Shown in pieces: positions 6,415-7,274 of a DNA stretch of 7,274 nucleotides. A program made the translations under genes and the position numbers. The notes beneath the pieces are model-generated. The model was not told the DNA's origin. It saw only the letters and a program-made list of their open reading frames with translations, and searched no databases. Origin of the DNA: SZUA-254 sp035292425 (lineage in GTDB: Bacteria > Bacteroidota > Ignavibacteria > UBA10030 > SZUA-254); assembly GCA_035292425.1 (NCBI GenBank), contig DATDQD010000331.1:1-7274 (forward strand), in the 5' to 3' direction. Within the stretch, counting starts at the first letter, position 1. Every line of letters starts with the position of its first letter.

Positions 6415-6836
6415 GTGGCCTTCGATCCGCTAAAACCTTTCAACCACCTGCCGTTGTTGCCACCGAAGGAGGACGTCGAATCAAAGGCAGTGCTCCGCAA
6501 GACAATTTCGGCAGGACGCGCCCTTGCTGAGCTCAAAGGATTAGGCCAAACGATCCCAAATCAGGCGATGTTAGTCAACACGCTGATCCTCCAGGAAGCC
6601 AAAGCAAGCTCTGAAATCGAGAACATCGTCACCACGAATGATGCCCTCTTCAGGGCGTTTGCCGCAGGTTCAGGTCAGATCGATCCGGACACAAAGTTGA
6701 TGCGGGGATTGCGGAACGTAAAACCGCGGCTGAATACCTGAAGGAATTGGAGAATATCGGGGTATTAAAGAGCAGGAAGGTTAGTCGCGAACACCTCTAC
6801 CTGAATATCAAACTCTTCGATCTTCTCTCCCGGTGA
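6415..6836 (+). pseudogene. Fic-family AMP-transferase pseudogene: catalytic core deleted, frame broken
   Basis: From the GTG at 6415, residues 1-94 match the N-terminal region of Fic proteins (PFNHLPLLPPK, KAVLRKTISAGRALAELKG, NTLILQEAKASSEIENIVTT). They include the autoinhibitory helix motif S-x-x-x-E-N as SSEIEN (65-70). After DPDTK the frame runs into unrelated residues and stops at 6741. In another frame, from about 6696 to the TGA at 6834, the sequence reads VDAGIAERKTAAEYLKELEN, then IGVLKSRKVSREHLYLNIKL and FDLLSR. This is the typical C-terminal winged-helix end of the same family. The HPFxxGNGRxxR active site and about 200-250 residues around it are absent. An internal deletion with junction near 6691-6698 has joined the two ends out of frame. 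Intact members transfer AMP to target proteins; this copy cannot. Base composition looks less GC-rich than the neighbours, suggesting a later arrival. Confidence 0.85.
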
Positions 6837-6865
6837 CGTGTCCATGCCGTGGACCTGTGGGTCGA

Positions 6866-6898
6866 ACATGTCCAAGAAATGTATATTTATGGACATGT
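6866..6898. repeat. Inverted repeat between convergent genes, possible bidirectional terminator
   Basis: ACATGTCCA (6866-6874) and TGGACATGT (6890-6898) are perfect 9-bp arms around an AT-rich 15-nt loop. It lies directly downstream of the metallophosphoesterase stop (minus strand) and 30 nt after the Fic remnant. There is no T-tract, and the stem is only moderately GC-rich, so terminator function is uncertain. Confidence 0.35.
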
Positions 6899-6900
6899 CG

Positions 6901-7274
6901 TTAATCCCCCTTCGCCGGTATCCACCTTTCGAATAACACCACCGGCTCACTTTCCTCATTCTCCACTCCGATCACTTTCAACATCACTCCGCCGTCTTCA
7001 TAGACATCCAGTGTCATGTATCCCGCCGTCTCCGAGGCGAAGACGGTATTCGGTCCGTCGGAGAGGGCCGACGCGTGGTCCAGGATGCCGTTGCCGCTGA
7101 CGAGATACCAGATGTCGTCTTTCGGCTGGAGCACCTGCAGGTCGTGCTCGTGGCCGGAGGCGAAGATGACCGGACTCTTGCCGCGCGCGGCCGCGGTGTT
7201 CACGACCCCGCCGATCATCCCGATATAGTGCTGGTACTCTTCGCTCGTGACATCCTGCTCCGAGTAGCCGCTCG
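6901..7274 (-). CDS. Calcineurin-like metallophosphoesterase, C-terminal part (N-terminus outside window)
   Basis: The minus-strand frame is open from the window edge to the TAA at 6903-6901, about 123 visible residues. The GHEHDLQVLQ segment (around nt 7155-7126) carries the GHxH metal-binding motif that ends the calcineurin-like phosphoesterase domain. It is preceded by SPVIFAS and followed by IWYLVSGNGILDHAS, the usual closing strands. The remaining 60 or so residues are beta-rich and end in WIPAKGD without a barrel. An internal ATG at 7218 is not the start, because coding sequence continues upstream (EQDVTSEEYQHYIGM). The other metal ligands lie outside the window, so catalytic integrity cannot be judged. 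GHEH-x-LQ phosphoesterases of this kind occur in Bacteroidota, where to my knowledge some are fused to outer-membrane barrels. This copy ends before any such domain. Confidence 0.85.
   Translation of the reverse strand, partial: SGYSEQDVTSEEYQHYIGMIGGVVNTAAARGKSPVIFASGHEHDLQVLQPKDDIWYLVSGNGILDHASALSDGPNTVFASETAGYMTLDVYEDGGVMLKVIGVENEESEPVVLFERWIPAKGD

Noticed and set aside
6765..6959. Small minus-strand open frame spanning the phosphoesterase stop region
   Set aside because: It overlaps the real C-terminal end of the phosphoesterase and the Fic winged-helix remnant in other frames, and has no recognisable product.
1..7274. CRISPR arrays, tRNA or rRNA genes, insertion sequences
   Set aside because: No regularly spaced direct repeats, no cloverleaf-like segments and no transposase motifs were seen in either strand.

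Overview
The window is a GC-rich bacterial chromosome segment with seven protein genes or gene remnants and no RNA genes. No single marker fixes the taxon. The kinase-like/outer-membrane-barrel fusion protein, the SdiA-regulated-type lipoprotein, the metallophosphoesterase and two candidate promoters of the TTG-N20/21-TAnnTTT(G/C) form suggest an environmental Gram-negative of the Bacteroidota or the wider FCB group. This placement is an inference.

Layout. (1) 2-514 (+): 3' part of a PAP2-family phosphatase gene with two substituted active-site positions. (2) 583-4274 (-): a two-gene operon. A secreted or lipid-anchored beta-propeller protein of the SdiA-regulated (YjiK-like) family comes first. 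Its stop overlaps by ATGA the start of a 917-residue outer-membrane protein, which joins a kinase-like N-terminal half to a BamA/TamA-type C-terminal barrel. (3) 4275-4518: divergent intergenic region with several inverted repeats, a perfect TATAAT box and a strong Shine-Dalgarno. (4) 4519-6356 (+): a type III polyketide synthase with an intact Cys-His-Asn triad, followed by a class I SAM methyltransferase that overlaps its stop by GTGA. This is a compact cassette probably making a methylated alkylpyrone or alkylresorcinol-type lipid. (5) 6415-6836 (+): a Fic-family AMP-transferase pseudogene. The N-terminal inhibitory helix and the C-terminal winged helix remain, but the whole catalytic core is deleted and the frame is broken at the junction. 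(6) 6901 to the window end (-): C-terminal part of a calcineurin-like metallophosphoesterase carrying a GHEH metal motif.

Functionally, the window combines envelope-facing proteins (PAP2 phosphatase, propeller lipoprotein, barrel fusion, metallophosphoesterase) with a small lipid-polyketide cassette. The most notable items are the kinase-like/barrel fusion, the core-deleted Fic remnant, the altered PAP2 active site, and the dense inverted repeats between the two divergent operons. Whether the envelope proteins and the polyketide cassette work together cannot be settled from this sequence.
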